Origin: Mimosa pudica
Taxonomy: Eukaryota > Streptophyta > Magnoliopsida > Fabales > Fabaceae
Length of the DNA: 64,000 bases
Direction of reading: 5' to 3'
NCBI GenBank assembly: GCA_029929735.1
Contig: JAKELP010000021.1
Coordinates: forward strand, 2,559,501 to 2,623,500
In this document: one piece after another, positions 34,148-46,617 of the stretch
How positions within the stretch are numbered: position 1 is the stretch's first letter
How the letters are laid out: each line of letters begins with the position of its first letter
The notes under the pieces: model-generated
What the model saw: only the letters and a program-made list of their open reading frames with translations
Told to the model about the DNA's origin: nothing
Database searches by the model: none
Made by a program: the position numbers and the translations under genes

Positions 34148-34325
34148 TTGAGTACTTGAGTCTTAAAATTTATGTTAAATTTGTTAAATTTTCTAACTTC
34201 ACCTTTCATTAAATAATGTGTCTCAAATTTTCAATTTTAAATCTCCATTAATAACACGAGCGAGTAACGTGGGGGAAAAAATATTTAATGCAGCTAGAGA
34301 TATTAATATGGACTAGAAGGAATAG
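34148..34325. mobile_element. Stowaway-like MITE type B fragment abutting the previous one
   Basis: Type B interior (GTTAAATTTTCTAACTTCACC, CATTAAATAATGTGTCTC, AATCTCCATTAATAA) without a clear left end; the right end is the degenerate TGGACTAGAAGGAATAG. It lies directly against the type A copy, suggesting insertion of one into the other followed by loss. Confidence 0.55.
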
Positions 34326-35840
34326 TTAAAAAACAATATTTGATAACCTTTGAGTAAACTTATATTTAGGAGCAGTATTCTTTTGGGACTTAAAATAAGG
34401 TACGAACTTGTATTATACAATGAAAAATTTAAATCTCATCGACTCTAGTCTAAAATATAACAACTTTTTAGTTTTACTTCTATTAACTATCCTTTACACT
34501 GTTTGTCAAAAAAATATTCATTATATCACATGAATAATAAAGTCAACACAAAATAATTAAATGAACGATAATATTGTGCATTGATATAAAAATTTAATTA
34601 CATGACCTATAAATGCAATTAAATAAAATTGGATTTATTTATTTTATAAATAAGACAAAATGAGTATAGAGCTATTTCAACTAATATTAACGTACTACTA
34701 ATGATTGTTAGTTTGGTCATAAAATATATCTACATTGATAAATTTTTTGAGAGTATCCTATTCAAATTTTCTCTTCCTCATTCATAGATTTTTTTCACTT
34801 TTTTCTTTTTCTCTCTCGATGAGAATTTAATGGTTAAACATAGAAAACGGATTATTAATGATCGTAAAGTACTCCCTCTAATCCCACTCATAAAAAACAG
34901 ACAACATTCTGTATCAAAAAAAAAAAAACAGACAACATTTTTATATACTCCATACAAATAAAAACACGTTGTAATATTTTATTACATGTTGTTTGATAAA
35001 TTTTTTCCATTTTACCCTTACTCATTTATTAAACTCATTTTCCCTCCTCTCCTTATATCAACTAATAAATAAGAGGCAAATTTTGAAAAAAAGTATCTAT
35101 TTTTTTTATTTTTGCATGTTACATCTTATACATTTGTCTAACAAATTGTCATATTATCTCTTATATTTAAGATCATATAGAGTATACTTAAACTCAGTTC
35201 AAAAAAAGAGTATACTTATATTTATATTTTGGATAAAAGATTTCTTTAATTTATAAGTTGTAGACTGATGACAATATAAGAGGTGTTGTAACAAGAGATT
35301 TCAATTCAAAATATAAAATGTTGACCAAGAAATAATGTTCGATTGTTCGTGATTCATTTTACCCCACGTAGGGAGGCTGGGAGAAATATCAAATATTAAA
35401 TACAACATGACAATCACACTTTTCAAGAAAGGTCGTAAATTTTATCCGTTCAAGGCATAATAATTACTCCCTCGTTTCTATAGAGTTAATTAAACTTTTC
35501 ATTATGGTAAAAAAAATTAAACTTTCCATTTTTTACTCAATTTTAGTTTTGTTCCATGAATTATAAAATGTTTAAGCATATTTTTGACCCTTTATATTTA
35601 TAAAAAGTTTTAACTTAATCATTTATGTTTGGAAAGTATACTTTTAATCCTTTTTTATTAATGATGTCAACTTATATATGATTGTTTGGTAATTAAATTG
35701 GTTTTACATTAACAAGTTTTTAATTTTACAATTTTTAAAATGACATGTCTTAATTTTGCAACTTCGAATCTAAATTAAAAACAGTAAGCGTCATGGCCCT
35801 CGAAAAAAGAATACAAGTTCAATTATCCAAAATGATGTTA

Positions 35841-36080
35841 TCTCCATTCCTAAATATAAAACACTTTTAAATTAAGAACACTTTCTATTTTTTCTTAACT
35901 TTTTCCAAATCAATCCTATTAACTTTTATCAATAATAAACAAACAAGAGAAGGAAAGTGAGAATAAGGTATTTGTTTGGAGTGAATTGTTAATACTATGT
36001 GTTAATAACTAACTTAACTACATCCTTAATTTAATCAAATTATGAATCATATATAGTCTTATATTTAAGAATAGAGGGGG
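35841..36080. mobile_element. Stowaway-like MITE, type D-related
   Basis: TA-flanked, left TCTCCATTCCTAAATATAAA, right CTTATATTTAAGAATAGAGG. The interior is AT-rich with CTTTCTATTTTTTCTTAAC as in type D. Confidence 0.6.
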
Positions 36081-36352
36081 TACTTTCTTTGAAAAGCAAA
36101 CGCCCTTTGTGTATTTAACTTCTAATAAGGATAAACAAGGGTGAAAGTGAGAAATAAAATTAAAAAATTATCAATGTCATGGTTGGTGCTATTGATTTAA
36201 GTTTATTTGTGTGTATATGAACCATAAAAAGTATCACTTTGGTCCTAAATACAAGACTTATATGAAGAGATGATGGATTTTGCTCTAAATTTAAGATCCG
36301 TTTTCAGTTGTTCTTAACTTTCCCAAATTATTTCGACTATTGCTTCTTAATA

Positions 36353-36591
36353 CTATCTCTGATCCTAAATGTAAGACCCAGTTGAATTTTTTGTGAAGAG
36401 AATAAGGTTGTGAAATTAGTTATTAAGTTATGACATATTTGATATATTTTTAAATTATCCATTAGTTAATAGGTAAAATAAACTTGCCTAAAGGAAAAAA
36501 ATTAAGTAAATCAATTTAAAATTAACTTATTTTGTTTTTTTAGGATTTTTCAAAATAGTCAACTAGATCTTATATTTAGGACAGGATGGAG
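36353..36591. mobile_element. Stowaway-like MITE type C, possibly nested in a type D relative
   Basis: TA-flanked, CTATCTCTGATCCTAAATGT to TTATATTTAGGACAGGATGG..G. Its flanks, 36228-36352 (TGGTCCTAAATACAAGAC...) and 36592-36785 (ending ATGTCTTATATTTAGGG), look like the two halves of another MITE that it split. Confidence 0.6.
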
Positions 36592-36980
36592 TAATAAGTA
36601 AGAGTGTGTGGGAATAAAAAGTAATTATCAGGATATGGTTAAAAGAAATTTCATGATATTAACAAGCTTAACTAACATAGGAAAGTTAGAGAAGAAAGTT
36701 CTATCATTTATGGAAGTTTATTGTGAATTAGAACAACATAGTTACAATCAAATTACATGAACATGTCTTATATTTAGGGTTAAAAAAATAACACTCCAAA
36801 CTTTATTACGAGTCACGTCAAATTATTTCATTAAAATGAAGGAAAGGTGGTAATTAAGTTTAATAGACTCGAATTCAAGTAAACTCATGAAACTTGTTCA
36901 TCCTTATTAGAGTAAACTCATGATAAACTCGTGAATGAATAAATAGTCGTAAAAAAGCATACCATGTTATAATTCAATGG

Positions 36981-37252
36981 GCAAAAGCGCTGATCTAACA
37001 ACTAACTATTTTACTTTGGGCAAAAATAATAACTAACTTTGTGACCCGGTGCAAATGTAACAAAACCGGTGACAGTGGGCTTAAAGCCGTTTAAATTTGC
37101 CTCACAAAAATCGAACGAAAGATAGTCTACCGTCCCGGTTTTGTTACATTTGCACCGGGTCACAAAGTTAATTATTATTTTTGCACCGCAGAATAGTCAT
37201 TTATTATTTTTGCCCAAAATAAACTAGTTAGTTGTTAGATCCACCCTTTTGC
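36981..37252. mobile_element. Foldback element with ~100-bp arms
   Basis: The left arm (GATCTAACAACTAACTA, GGGCAAAAATAATAA, TTTGTGACCCGGTGCAAATG, AACAAAACCGG) pairs with its reverse complement on the right, ending GTTAGTTGTTAGATCC. The right arm has an extra ~31-bp segment containing TTTTTGCACCGCAGAATAG. The loop spans about 37075-37135. Confidence 0.8.
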
Positions 37253-37781
37253 TCTAATTCAATTGTAAAAGATTGACAAGAAAACTATAAAAGATGAAAG
37301 AACAATAGGATTGCGTTTTTCCAACGTGTAAAGGCATGTGATAATTGAGAGTAAAAATAAAAAAATGAAATTCGGTAGAAAGTGGGATTTATTGAAAAAG
37401 ACAGGCCATCCACTAAACTGGCTTCTTATGTAAGGCATTAATTATATATTCGCTTTGATGAAGGGAATATGCACACTCACTGGTTTCGCCCTTCAATGAA
37501 ATAAATACAATTGTTAATGACAAATCTTTAGATTTGTATAATTTTTATGTGCTAAATTTGAGGAAATAAGATGATAGAGATGCAATTTTTATCCAATTGT
37601 GTTCAATTAATATCCAAGAGTTTTATGTGTGATGACCCTCATTTCAATTAAATTTGATACATATTTTGATTATATTTGGGGAGTCCATGATTCTAAGTAG
37701 TGAGATTTGCTTGGTTAGCCTATGTAGACTACTAAATAATTAAATATAATCTAATTAAGCTTTAAAAGGAAAAATAAGAGA

Positions 37782-37792
<11 letters not shown>

Positions 37793-37834
<42 letters not shown>
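37793..37834. repeat. (TTA)n microsatellite, ~14 units
   Basis: Uninterrupted TTA repeat. Confidence 0.97.
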
Positions 37835-37949
37835 CAACTATATAGCTTAGTAGCTTGTAGCTACAAGGTAATTGGTCCACTTGTCCACATTGTCTTTTGA
37901 CACGTGTCTCAGTTTGCTAAATAAAGAATTTTGGTTTGTATTTACTTTG

Positions 37950-38810
37950 ATTGACAATTAGAGTAATTACTATAAATGTGACATTCTCCTAAAAAAGAAA
38001 TTTAATCTATATTTAATTTGATTGACAATCAGAGTAATTGGTGACTTATGTGACATTCTAAAAAATGATTTAAAATTAGTTTAAATTTTTAATTAATTTG
38101 TATTGTTCCTTCTTTTACATGTTTGAATTTGAAGTGATTTAAAATTAAAATGAATTGTATTATACACTTTATTTTGAATCCGAAAAATCAACTTTGAAAT
38201 TAGAGTAATGACTATAAATGTGACATTCTCATAAAAAAAGAAATTTAATTTGTATTTAATTTGATTGGCAATCAGAGTAATTGGTGACTTATGTGACATT
38301 CTAAAAAATGATTTATAATTAATTTGAATTTGTAATTAATTTGTATTGTGCCTTCTTTTACATGTTTGAATTTGAAATGATTTGAAATTAAAATTAATTG
38401 TATTAAACGACATTCTAAAAAAGTGATTTAAAATTAATTTGAATTTGTAATGTGTCTTCTTTTACATGTTTGAATTTGAAGTGATATAAAATTAAAATGA
38501 ATTGTATTAAACACTTTATTTTGAATCCGAAAAATCAACTTTGAAATTAGAGTATTAGAGTAATTACTATAAATGTGACATTTTCCTAATAAAAGAACTT
38601 TAATTTGTATTTAATTTGATTGACAATCAGAGTAATTGGTGACTTATGTGACATTTTAAAAAAGATTTAAAATTATTTTGAATTTGTAATTACTTTGTAT
38701 TGTGCCTTCTTTTACATGTTTGAATTTGAATTTGAAATGATTTAAAATTAAAATGCATTGTATTAAACACTTGACTTTGAATCCGAAAAATCAACTTTAT
38801 GATGCACCTC
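37950..38810. repeat. Degenerate tandem array, ~240-350 bp period
   Basis: The phrases ACTATAAATGTGACATT (37970, 38210, 38566), AATCAGAGTAATTGGTGACTTA (38029, 38271, 38624) and CCTTCTTTTACATGTTTGAATT (38107, 38350, 38456, 38706) recur in order. There are about 3.5 copies, one internally deleted. The array sits downstream of a block (37628-37720) that resembles the start of the LTR-like family at 8490, with TATA-like CTTATAAATAGC at 38888, so it may lie inside an LTR. Confidence 0.75.
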
Positions 38811-41800
38811 ATTTAATTTGTACTTTTAAAAAATATTTACAATTAATTAAATATCTTGGCAATTAATTACTCGAATTATGAAATGCTTATAAATAGCTCG
38901 TGTGTTAGCATTTCAGAATTATGAAATACAGCTTATGGGTCTCTCCTCATGAAAACCACCAAACAAGTTCTACTCAAATAGGAGGTGCTTGAATCTTTGG
39001 TTAACTTCTCTCAAAACTAAACTTGTAAATGATGGATGGAATGATGTTCGTCTCTGGCAATCTTCACCTTTGACAATGAGTCGTTGATCTTTTGTATGAA
39101 GTGTTTTGAGTTTTCATGAGTGTTTGGTTTTGGAATGAAATATGTAAGCTTATTTTCCTGTTGTAATTGTTTCTCTTTTGCTTTTGCTTTTGTTCACAAC
39201 ACAGTGTATTATATTTTTTATCAGACCGAATTAATTTGTGTGAACTACCACAATATGAATTTGGATTTGTATATTAAGGGTATATTGGAGATTGCATATT
39301 GTTCTTCAGTAGTCTTGAAAAATGTCATGGGTTCTTCAACTTTCATAAGTTAATGCTACTACCCTAATGACAATCCCAAGCATATCACTCTCCTTTATGT
39401 GTACAGGTAAATTTCAGCACTAATTTTAGAAATGAAATCCATTATTATCATAATTTCCTTAATTTCAACATTAATTTCAGCACTTTATCGGTGGAGTGGC
39501 GGCGTAAATGCACACATTAATACTATTTGAAAAAAATTGGTTTTAAACAAATAAAGATAAATTACAGAATTGGTAAATGTTATCATAAATAGGAGATTGG
39601 TTTAAATTAGCCATTATTATTATCATAAAGAGAAGATTGGTTTAAATTACTTGGACTAAACGAAAAAATGGCAAATGCGCAAAATTTTTTCCATGTTTGA
39701 ACGTATTGCCAAATTGAAAATAAATTATATGAAAAATAAATATAATTAAATGGCTCATTAAGGCATGTTTGACAAACATTAATTTGGCATATCAACATGT
39801 TATAATGACTTCCTTTTCATGCTATGGTTAAGTAAAATAAATTGTAAAACTACAACTAAAATCACTCTATGAATTCGGATCAGTAAAAAATATAATTGAT
39901 ATTTTTTGGCTTCGATTCTCTTACATTAACAATAACCAACAAAACATTTGACTTTAAAATAATTTATAATAATGGCTCATTAAAACACATTTAGATTATT
40001 ATAAAGTCAAAATAGAATATCTCATTTTAATATCATATGCCAAATTCAGCAATATTCACTTATCACCCAATTCTTATCATCGCATTAATTTTTTTTGAAA
40101 AAAAATAGAATTTATTTTATTCTTGCATAAATAAAATTTTAATTTTATGTAACCGAATAACATGTGTTACGTTTGGTTTATTTTAAATGACGGAAATTTC
40201 GGGTGCAAAAAACTATATGAACAAATAAGATACAATTGAATTTTTTAATTTTCCAGATCTCACCGTAGTGTTAATTAGGAAAAAAATATACCAGTTTTCA
40301 TACAATGAGATTCTGTAGTTATATTATCGTGAATTAATTAAATGCAAAAAACATTGCAAAAATGTGAAATAAGTACAACAAACAAGTAAATATGTGATTA
40401 GTTAGCATAAATTCACAAAAAATGAAAATAAATATGCTTTCAAGAAATTTGTTATATTAAAAAACAATTAATTGAATAATTAAGACTCATTTATGAACTA
40501 TGATTTTCGCGTATCAACATGTTAATGCATCCTGCTATCTCCATTATCTGAAGAAAAAAATAGGCGTACAACTATGCTTTTGTTTTGACCATATTTCAAG
40601 GTATTGTTATTTTTATGTTAAAAAATGTATTGTTATTTTGGAAAAATAATACATTTATAGACAAATTAAATACAAGAATAACGAAATCACTTAGAAAACA
40701 AGAAAATATCTGATTAGTTGCAATAGATAGACAAAAAAGGAAACATAAAAAAGAATCACGAAATCAGTGAAATTAGAAAAACGTTAATGGCTCCTTATGA
40801 CACATTTATCAAACTTTAATCTCGCATATCAACATATTAATGGCTTCAACTATCTCTATTATCTGAAGAAAATCGAGAAAATTTGGCGTGCTTATTGTGT
40901 AAACGCCGAAAATAACAAGTCATAATTAAGTAAAACGATATGTTTGATTAGGTAGTGTTCATCACATAACTTTGATATGTAACACCGATTAGTCAAGCTA
41001 ATATAAATCAACAAGTGGATATCTCTTCTCTATTAATTAACACTTGAACATTTATAACCTCTATTTTTTGTTTTAACTATTCAGACACAAGTTTTTTGGC
41101 ATCTTGATAAAAGATAAATACATAAATCTCATTACATAATTTCTTGAAACTAAATAAATAATCACATTACAATACCAACATTTAGTTTGTCTAGCGGAGA
41201 AGAGACACTTCTGTTAAGATGGAAAGACATGATCTTCAAAACATAAGTTGTTGATTGCTTATATACATTGTAATATGTATGATTCTAAAAAAGCGTTGAT
41301 TGTCAATTGATGTGTGTATAATAGATAGTTTGCACTAATCATTTTATTACATTACATTGCCTTCAATTCTTTGATCCTGATAAGTGTGCTGTTCACTCTG
41401 ATGCTATTCATGTTGCTACTTTCTTCATTTTTGTGTACAAATAAACATTATATTTTTAAGATCAAATATCCTCTATTGAAGGCAATCATATTTTTCAATA
41501 TATTTTTAGACGCTTAGCTATTTGGTATGAAAGCAGGGAGAATAAGTGGGTGTAGTGAATCTTTTTGGGTTGGATTTAAAAAAATAGAAAAGGCGTAAGG
41601 TTTTTGATTAAATTTTTATATTCTTTTATCTCATATCTTATTTTTCTTAATATCTATATATGGTCAATGTATCTTCAATTGTTTAAATTCAAATCACAAA
41701 CATTTTCTCTCCCCTCCTTTCCAAAGAACGAACCAAAGAAGCCTAGTAGAGATTCAAACATTGATTCATCTTCTGATAAAGAAGAAAACATTGATTCATC

Positions 41801-43258
41801 CTTAGGAACTAGTCTTTTCCTCTAGATTCTACTCCTTTGGTGGGCCTAACTCATTTTTTGTTTGGCACGTAAATCCTCTTATTTGATGCACTATCATAAA
41901 CTAAATATGGGCCCTTTTCTAGGAATTCGAAACTCGACTCCTCACGCTGGAGTTTTTATTTTTATTTTTTTGTTGGATAAATTTTCACGCAGGAGTTAAG
42001 TCTATTTCATTTTGAACTCAGAGAAAAGATTATCGGTAACGTTGAAGCCCAAATCTAAATTTAAAGAAAAAACATGTTTTGACTAAGCCCAAAATCTTTA
42101 ATATTGTTCCTTATTGGGTCGGTAATCAAGCTGCAGGACTTAACAGCCTTTATTTTTTTCACATGGTAGAAAGAAATTAATCAAACTACCCTTTTTGTTC
42201 ATGGCCCAAAAACAGTTTTGGGCCAATTTATAATGGGAGAATTTCACTGTAGAACCAAAAATGGTAATTAATTTCAGTAAGGAACAAAATTTTCTGAAAT
42301 TTCTCTTTGAAAAATATCAAAAACATAGCTTTGAAAAATACCAAAAACAAGTAGTTTAGAATGTTAGTTTCATTCTTGCATTTGCACTCACCTTTTATAA
42401 GAAAAACCAAATTCTATCCCCTTGTTCACATTGTATTTCATGCCATTTAGATTACTTAGAAATCAATATCAAGAGAGAGAAAAACTTGATGTTGTACCTT
42501 ATAATACAATCCTTGGTACATTTTGCATTTGACCTCAAAGCGCAATAGAACAAGGTCAAATCGAAGACCAAAATATATTTTAATCTGAAATTTATAAGAA
42601 GAAAAGTTACACAATTTTGACATTTTGATCAAATTGAAACGTTTGAATTTTATACTAGCAATGTTTCAATGTGGTGATTGGTGAGCATAATTAGAGCGAG
42701 AAATAAAGTTAACAATCGCGCTCGCTTGGATTATTACCACCACCACCACCATCATTTGTAACTAATATATATAGGATTAAAAAATCTGGATGATGAGAGG
42801 GTGCGAGTAACACTTGATTTGGGCATCCAAATTAAACGTACACATAATTTAGGTTTAGAAGATCTGCCGAGATTAGCTTCAAATATTAATTTCATATTTT
42901 CTTACTTTGAACAAAAGTTATCATAAGCTATCTTAAGTCTTAATATATAAACCTAATAATAAATTGATTAAAGTAGAACTACATTTCATTTACTTTTAGT
43001 CAAAACTAAGGCAAGATAGAATCTTCAAACACGCACTAAATAAATGTGTTAGAAAACATGCAAGACTATCAAAATAAATACGTAAGTTTTCAATATACTG
43101 TATATATATGCTAACCCAACCAAAAAATATATATGAAAAGTGCAAATACATAGTTTACTTCGATTCTACACTTGCTTCAGGCGAAAAATAAGGATCATAA
43201 ATGCATGCTAAATAGAAGAAAATAAAGTGAACAGTATGAATTAATCATGTAATAAATT
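38811..43258. other. AT-rich, no gene recognised
   Basis: Several short open frames (for example 39120-39353 and 41604-41825) lack motifs and codon structure. 40780-40880 loosely repeats 40480-40560 (CGTATCAACAT.TTAATG, ATCTCCATTATCTGAAG). No RNA gene or clean transposon end was seen. Confidence 0.5.
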
Positions 43259-43530
43259 GGGCAATGACTCTATTTTGTCCTCCAAGTAACCACCTTGGAC
43301 CACTGAACACCCTAAACTAACAACGGGTACAATTTTACCCTTAAAGTAACCAAAGTGGTCCAATGTTACCCTCTGGCGAATGTAATGTTGACACGTGGAA
43401 TGAAATGTTGACACGTGGACGACATGTGTCAACATTACATTCGTCAGAGGGTAAAATTGTACCCATTATTAGTTTAGGGTGCTCATTGGTCCAGAGTGAT
43501 TACTTGAAGGGTAAAATAGGGTCATTGCCC
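43259..43530. mobile_element. Foldback element, ~110-bp arms
   Basis: Left GGGCAATGACTCTATTTTG..CACCCTAAACTAA..CGGGTACAATTTTACCC pairs with right GGGTAAAATTGTACCC..TTAGTTTAGGGTGC..CAAAATAGGGTCATTGCCC-like sequence ending at 43530. The left arm contains a partial internal duplication (CTTAAAGTAACCAAAGTGGTCC). The centre has three near-copies of GTTGACACGTGGA/ATGTGTCAAC. Confidence 0.8.
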
Positions 43531-44949
43531 TAAATTGTATTATATTCTCACGTATATACAGTAATGTTTTGAACCCCATTTTACGTACTCAGTACATAAA
43601 TAGTATTTATTATTTATAAAGCAAAGGAAAAAATAAAATTCTTTAATTAGTGTGAATTTATAGGGGTTAACTAAATTATTAGTTGACAAAATTAGAAAGG
43701 TACAATCCTACAGAATAGACTACCTATGACATTGCGTGTGTGTGTGTGAAGGCCCAATCAAAATTAATTAATCTCGTGCAATCTTTACAAATCTTACAGA
43801 GGTAAAATATGCAATTTTAAATCTTTGAGAGGACGTCGAGTTATCATTATTATATATTTCTTTGAATAATATATCTAATTAATTATGCTGTATATTTTTC
43901 AAGTACAGCATTTCACACGAACTTAACTTTATTGATTGGAGGATTAGAATGTTAGTCTAAGAGCTAAGGTTGATTTATGAGCAGTAAAAACAGGTCTTTT
44001 CACATCTCAAGTATTAAATCAATTAGGTTTGAATTGGAATATCACCTTTAAGGGCTTTTGTGAGGTCGTCTTCAAACGAAAAATCAAACTTTAACTTTAT
44101 TATATTGCACCGAAATATGATGCCCAAACAAAAGTGGCTTCTTAGTTATTGGTCTTGTCAAATTTCAAACCTGATAACATTAAATTTATTAATATAAAAT
44201 GCAATAACAAAACATCATCAACCTGGCCAAAAAAAAAAAACAGAACATCATCAACGTATAACTATCTATCCATCATTGCATTGCAAGTGTCCCACTTCTA
44301 CCAATTTCTTCTCTTTTAGTCACTCAGAGTACACCGTTTCACATACAAGTAATCATAATGTTTCTCCATCTGCTCACATAATCATAATAAATTTTCATAC
44401 TAGTATAAATTTCAGTCATAGAAAAAAACACACACACACACAATCAGGCGAGAATGTATAAAAGGAAGTGGAAATCACACATATACATTATAATAGATTG
44501 TTTAAGTAACTTGTAACATGTTTTACTGTTAAGAACTTCATCAACTCCTCCATTTAAAGATTTAATAACCTTTTGATTTTATTCCTATTTATACGAAAGA
44601 ATAAGTGAGAATTGGTGAGCCTAAAGACAACAAGTTAGGGACAAAATTGTATAATAATATAATGACTTTAGTGAAGTGACTTATATAAAAGAAAAAAGTC
44701 AGGGTTTCACCATAAAAAAGTATAGAAGGGACAAAATTGTATATTAATATAATGAATTTAGTGAAGTTAGGGACAATTTTGAGTAACATACATGAGACAC
44801 ACACACATAGATCATATATTATATATTCACTTACAATTTATTAAGGCTTTCACCATAATTAAAATAGATTGAAAGAGGAAATGAGAATTAGATGCCAATA
44901 AGAAGGCGGCAGCATATAGTGTATATGTATTTGTATGTGATATTTGCAT

Positions 44950-44960
<11 letters not shown>

Positions 44961-45011
<51 letters not shown>
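44961..45011. repeat. (AT)n microsatellite, ~25 units
   Basis: Uninterrupted AT dinucleotide run after (CAA)4. It generates the spurious Tyr-Ile-rich frame at 44892-45383. Confidence 0.97.
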
Positions 45012-45014
<3 letters not shown>

Positions 45015-45574
45015 GAACGAGAGAGACTAGCTAGATCAGAGATTGGGGGGGAGTACAAATACCTAGCAAGTTCTGAAGATATACTTACATCATATGATTG
45101 CTATTTACTACTCTCTTTCACTTTCCCTGCACTCTTTATAACTGGTTGCATCATCATCATCAACAAAAACACCATCTTCTTCCCAATTACGCTCATCAGA
45201 ATGTTTCTTTCTTCACTTCACTTCCAACCCTGTCAAAAGCTGTCTCTTTTGTATTCCCACTGCGTACACGTATTTTTAATTTATTATGTGTATATTTATA
45301 TAATATTTGTTATTTGTATTAATTATTCATCATTGCTTCATTTTATTGTTTCAAAACATTTAATAGCTACATTTCAGAAGTAGTACTCTTCAAAAATCTC
45401 TTGTGAACAGCAGCTTTTCTTGTTAACGAAAAGACATAAAATATGAACATTCCCTTTTAATTCAGAACCATATATCAGATTGTACTTAGCCTTTAATTTC
45501 TTTTAAACAAATATGTTACATGGACTTATTTAAATAAGTTCATTTATATGTCATATATATTGGTTAGTATAAAT

Positions 45575-45975
45575 CAAGGTTTTAAAACCCGAGCCGGACG
45601 TCGAGCCGGAAAACTGAGCGGGTCATGGTTGAAACGGTTGAAACGGTTGGACCGTTCGGTCGAACCGGTGACGTAATAATTTAATGAAAATTAAATATAT
45701 AAATATTGTTAATACTTAATAACTTAATATAATTAGGATGAAGATATTTTTTTAATCAAGTTCATTTTTTTTCTGTTGATATATTTTTTTTTCTGCAGTT
45801 GTCAATTTCTGGCCGGGTCAAAAGCGGGTCAACAACGGGTCAACCCGGGTCAACTCCGGGTCAACAGCGGTCAACCCGGGTCAACTCCGGGTCAAACCGA
45901 CTTGAACAGTGAAACGGCCCAATAGAGGCAGTCGGGCCGTTTTAACTCCGGCTCGGTCCGGGTTTCAAACCCTTG
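45575..45975. mobile_element. hAT-type MITE with 8-bp target duplication
   Basis: 401 bp flanked by perfect 8-bp duplications, GTATAAAT (45567-45574 and 45976-45983), the length made by hAT transposases. Terminal inverted repeats are CAAGGTTTTAAAACCCG.GCCGG and, on the other strand, CAAGGGTTTGAAACCCGG. The interior holds seven or so GGGTCAAC units (about 45835-45900) in phase with ACC/TCC/AGC spacers, plus GAAACGGTTG repeats near 45630. No coding capacity. Confidence 0.9.
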
Positions 45976-46213
45976 GTATAAATATTCACCATGAACGCCT
46001 AGGAAAGCACATAGTTTTCTTGGAAGAAATAGTATGTTGCACGGCGTGCGTGTACACACACACACAACCTAACATTCTAAATAAAATTAAAAATAGGGAT
46101 TCAAAGTAAAATATGCATAAGAAAATACTGAAAAGCTAAGTAAAAAGCTAATAATAATGTAATTAAGCACTAACCGTATTACATTCTGCTTTCACTTATC
46201 ATATTTTGATTAG

Positions 46214-46417
46214 AAAAAAACTTACCTCAAGTACTTGACCTCAATTACATCCATTAAGCCAATAAGAATTTGACACATGTCCAACTAACTCACACCACTT
46301 TCTCCTCATTTTCTCTCTCCTCCATGTGTTAGTTGTGTATGAGGTTAGTTGGTCATGTGTCAAATTCTTATTGGGTAATGGATGTAATTGATGTCAAGTA
46401 TTTGAGGTAAGTTTTTT
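46214..46417. mobile_element. Foldback element, ~80-bp arms
   Basis: Left AAAAAAACTTACCTCAAGTA..CAATAAGAATTTGACACATG..CAACTAACTCACAC pairs with right GGTTAGTTGG..CATGTGTCAAATTCTTATTG..TACTTGAGG-like sequence ending AGGTAAGTTTTTTC. The loop is pyrimidine-rich. Confidence 0.8.
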
Positions 46418-46575
46418 CCTTTTGATTAAGTTAACTGCAAAGTACTAGTAGTATCCAATAAATAAAGTCTCCCAAATAATTTATTCATAAACTGATTGAG
46501 CACGAATTGAATCACTATAGCTAAACCAACATTCCTCCAACTCACTTGGCGGAAGGAAAAAAAAACAAAAAGGTG

Positions 46576-46584
<9 letters not shown>

Positions 46585-46615
<31 letters not shown>
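46585..46615. repeat. (TA)n microsatellite after (GT)n
   Basis: GTGTGTGTGTGT followed by an uninterrupted TA run. Confidence 0.95.

Positions 46616-46617
<2 letters not shown>

Noticed and set aside
37950..38810. CRISPR-like repeated units
   Set aside because: The repeats are long, degenerate and directly abutting in a plant genome, without uniform short spacers: an ordinary tandem array.
44892..45383. 163-codon open frame
   Set aside because: Its N-terminal part is a translated (AT)n microsatellite and the rest has no motif; the frame is open by low complexity.
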